Of a stretch of DNA of 64,000 nucleotides, positions 62,392 through 64,000 are shown piece after piece; positions within the stretch are counted from its first letter, which is position 1; each line of letters starts with the position of its first letter. Position numbers and translations under genes: made by a program. The notes under the pieces are model-generated. The model had not been told where the DNA came from. It made no database searches and saw nothing but the letters and a program-made list of their open reading frames with translations. The DNA is taken from positions 1,178,001 through 1,242,000 of the forward strand of contig NZ_CP090365.1 in NCBI RefSeq assembly GCF_021432065.1. Reading direction: 5' to 3'. This DNA comes from Photobacterium sp. TLY01 (GTDB taxonomy: Bacteria > Pseudomonadota > Gammaproteobacteria > Enterobacterales > Vibrionaceae).

Positions 62392-63264
62392 ATGACCAAC
62401 AAAACTATCGCTTTCATCGGGTTAGGCACTATGGGTTTCCCTATGGCCGGGCACTTAGCCACTGCAGGCTTTCATGTCGTGGTGTACAACCGCACGACAG
62501 CCACAGCAGAGAGATGGCTCAACACTTACCCGGGCAAGCTTGCACTGACTCCGGCAGAGGCCGCACAAGAGGCCGATGTCGTCCTGACCTGTGTCGGTAA
62601 TGATAACGATGTCCGTGAAGTCTACTGCGGAGAACAGGGAATCCTGTCAACCATTCGTCCAGGCACATTATTGATTGATCACACAACAGCATCAGCCGAT
62701 GTCGCCCGTGAAATCGCAGAAGCCGCCAGCAAAGCGTCAGCCACATTCATTGACGCGCCAGTCTCTGGCGGTGAAGCTGGCGCTGTGAATGGCTGTCTGA
62801 CCATCATGGTCGGCGGTAGCGAAACAGCATTTCAGACAGCCCAGCCTATTTTCAACACTTATGCGAAAGCCTCGACCCTGATGGGTGATGTCGGGTTCGG
62901 CCAAATTACAAAAATGGCGAACCAAATCTGCATTACCGGTATTCTCCAGGGCTTATCTGAGGCCATTACGCTTGCTAAGGCAGCAGGATTAGATATCGAG
63001 AAAATGACCGATGTGCTGAAACACGGTGCGGCCGGCTCATGGCAAATGGAAAACCGTGCTGTCACTATGGCGGAAGATAAATTTGATTTCGGTTTTGCCA
63101 TCGACTGGATGCGAAAAGATCTGTCTATCTGTTTCGAAGCCGCCGATAAACTGTCTGTCCCACTTCCTCTTGCCCGTCAGGTTGATGCGGAATACGCGAA
63201 ACTTCAGGACAGAGGTTTTAATCGCGCAGACACATCGGTATTAATCAAACAATTTGATCAATAA
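62392..63264 (+). CDS. NAD(P)-dependent beta-hydroxyacid dehydrogenase (3-hydroxyisobutyrate dehydrogenase family)
   Basis: The 290-residue protein has the Rossmann motif GLGTMG (residues 9-14), the substrate loop DAPVSGGEAGAVNG (about 122-135), and catalytic Lys in GQITKMANQ (about 173). It oxidises or reduces short beta-hydroxy acids such as 3-hydroxyisobutyrate, tartronate semialdehyde or gamma-hydroxybutyrate; substrate choice cannot be told here. The ATG at 62392 has AGGATG at nine bases. It has a terminator of its own and no pathway neighbours. Confidence 0.9.
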   Translation: MTNKTIAFIGLGTMGFPMAGHLATAGFHVVVYNRTTATAERWLNTYPGKLALTPAEAAQEADVVLTCVGNDNDVREVYCGEQGILSTIRPGTLLIDHTTASADVAREIAEAASKASATFIDAPVSGGEAGAVNGCLTIMVGGSETAFQTAQPIFNTYAKASTLMGDVGFGQITKMANQICITGILQGLSEAITLAKAAGLDIEKMTDVLKHGAAGSWQMENRAVTMAEDKFDFGFAIDWMRKDLSICFEAADKLSVPLPLARQVDAEYAKLQDRGFNRADTSVLIKQFDQ

Positions 63265-63291
63265 CGCCGACCTGGGTTCATGGTAGGGTTG

Positions 63292-63328
63292 AAATATGCG
63301 TTGATAGTAATATCAGCGCATATTTTTA
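63292..63328 (+). terminator. Terminator of the dehydrogenase gene
   Basis: A long stem with arms AAATATGCG and CGCATATTT and further pairing inside (TTGATA / TATCAG), loop GTAA, then a T-run. It lies about 27 bases after the stop. Confidence 0.85.
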
Positions 63329-63441
63329 TCCAAGCCTTTGGTGACACTACTCCCAATTCACCAGCTAATGCTGTCTTTTCTTCTGGTACTGATTACAATT
63401 TGTCAGGAATAGACTGAATACAGACCTGTGTCGTGATAAAT

Positions 63442-64000
63442 ATGACAAAGCAACGCCAGCCATTTTTCCTGTTCGCCGTCCTGGGCTTTGTTCTGATAAA
63501 CAGCCAGACCGTTGCCGCGAATCAATTCATTTCAGAAATAAAGCTGCTTAACTACACAGATAGCTACGGTAACGTGTCGCTGCGGCATTCAAAAACCATT
63601 ACCCTGCCTAACCCGCTTCATGTGAAAGGCAATCTGAATCTCGAAAATAGTGATATTCGTTATTTACCGGGTGTCGTTCGCGTCGATGGAAATCTCAACC
63701 TGGCCTATAGCAACATTGTTTCATTGCCTAAAAAGCTGGAAGTTTCGGGATATCTCAATCTGGCCCACACCCGAATTACCAGACTGAGCCCGTACCTTAA
63801 GATACCCGGGGATTTAAGTTTGATCGGCATGCCCATTACACGGTTACCCCCTTACCTGTTTGTCGGTGGCGATCTCTATCTGGCTCATACCAAAATTACT
63901 GAACTTCCTCCCAATATCACAATAAAAGGTGATATTTATTTAGGAGGCGTTCAATTGAAATCCATTCCGGAAAATCTACGTATCGGCGGGAATATCTATC
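63442..64000 (+). CDS. Exported leucine-rich-repeat protein (5' part, runs off the window)
   Basis: The reading frame starts at ATG 63442 and stays open to the window edge (186 codons). A signal peptide (MTKQRQPFFLFAVLGFVLIN, cleavage near VAAN) is followed by at least six tandem repeats of exactly 20 residues with the pattern LPxxLxVxGxLxLxxTxIxx (for example LPKKLEVSGYLNLAHTRITR). This is like LPX-type bacterial leucine-rich repeats. It should be secreted or on the cell surface and bind a protein or glycan. The Shine-Dalgarno is weak. The C-terminal end, and so any enzyme or anchor, is not visible. Confidence 0.8.
   Translation, partial: MTKQRQPFFLFAVLGFVLINSQTVAANQFISEIKLLNYTDSYGNVSLRHSKTITLPNPLHVKGNLNLENSDIRYLPGVVRVDGNLNLAYSNIVSLPKKLEVSGYLNLAHTRITRLSPYLKIPGDLSLIGMPITRLPPYLFVGGDLYLAHTKITELPPNITIKGDIYLGGVQLKSIPENLRIGGNIY

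Overview
The window looks like chromosomal DNA of a marine gammaproteobacterium of the Vibrionaceae (Vibrio/Photobacterium/Grimontia-like). The pointers are the divergent malEFG/malK arrangement with lamB close by, the divergent hdfR/maoP pair, a second-type TrpS, a YjjG nucleotidase very like the enterobacterial one, a YfcZ/YiiS protein, CheV and an Aer-like receptor, and a LapA-type adhesin exported by its own type I system. The genus is inferred from gene content only. I saw no rRNA, tRNA, CRISPR array, integrase or transposase.

Layout. (1) 1-17638, minus strand: a type I secretion operon led by a 4254-residue biofilm-type adhesin, then the ABC exporter (lapB), the membrane fusion protein (lapC), a TolC-like outer membrane channel and the first codons of one more exported protein. 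(2) 17902-23659: maltose/maltodextrin uptake, malEFG on minus and malK on plus, with MalT and CRP-like sites between. lamB (38146-39354) and a glycogen debranching enzyme (39428-41386) lie apart, but lamB has the same 15-base MalT-type sequence as the malE/malK region. (3) 24050-37545, minus strand: an accessory island. Its upstream part encodes a rhodanese, a ferric-reductase-like membrane protein, a beta-propeller protein, two secreted FlgD-Ig/PKD proteins (one with chitin-binding modules), a small Cys protein and a Sec-exported RHS protein with a toxin tip and an immunity gene. Downstream of it lies a series of displaced RHS tips, each with an immunity-like gene and most of them broken. (4) 41462-46473: a Fur box with a fagA-fumC operon, an EAL protein, a HAD phosphatase and a yceJ-yceI-like pair. 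(5) 46493-50734: trpS with a Trp-Trp leader peptide, cheV, yjjG and small genes. (6) 51010-56778: hdfR/maoP, an ATP-grasp ligase overlapping a fused amidohydrolase/QEGLA metallopeptidase, a YbaK deacylase and an NlpC lipoprotein. (7) 57108-64000: plsC, a TetR-controlled alpha/beta hydrolase, aer, yfcZ, a beta-hydroxyacid dehydrogenase and the start of an exported leucine-rich-repeat protein.

How it works together. The adhesin operon encodes its own exporter. The mal genes take up maltodextrins that the debranching enzyme can help process. The fum operon supplies an iron-independent fumarase when iron is short. The island looks like a secreted contact-toxin system that has changed its toxin tip repeatedly. 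The least described items are the predicted trpS attenuator (47496-47668), the Sec-exported RHS operon with redox and chitin-binding partners (27331-37545), and the ATP-grasp/amidohydrolase/QEGLA pair (52512-55512).
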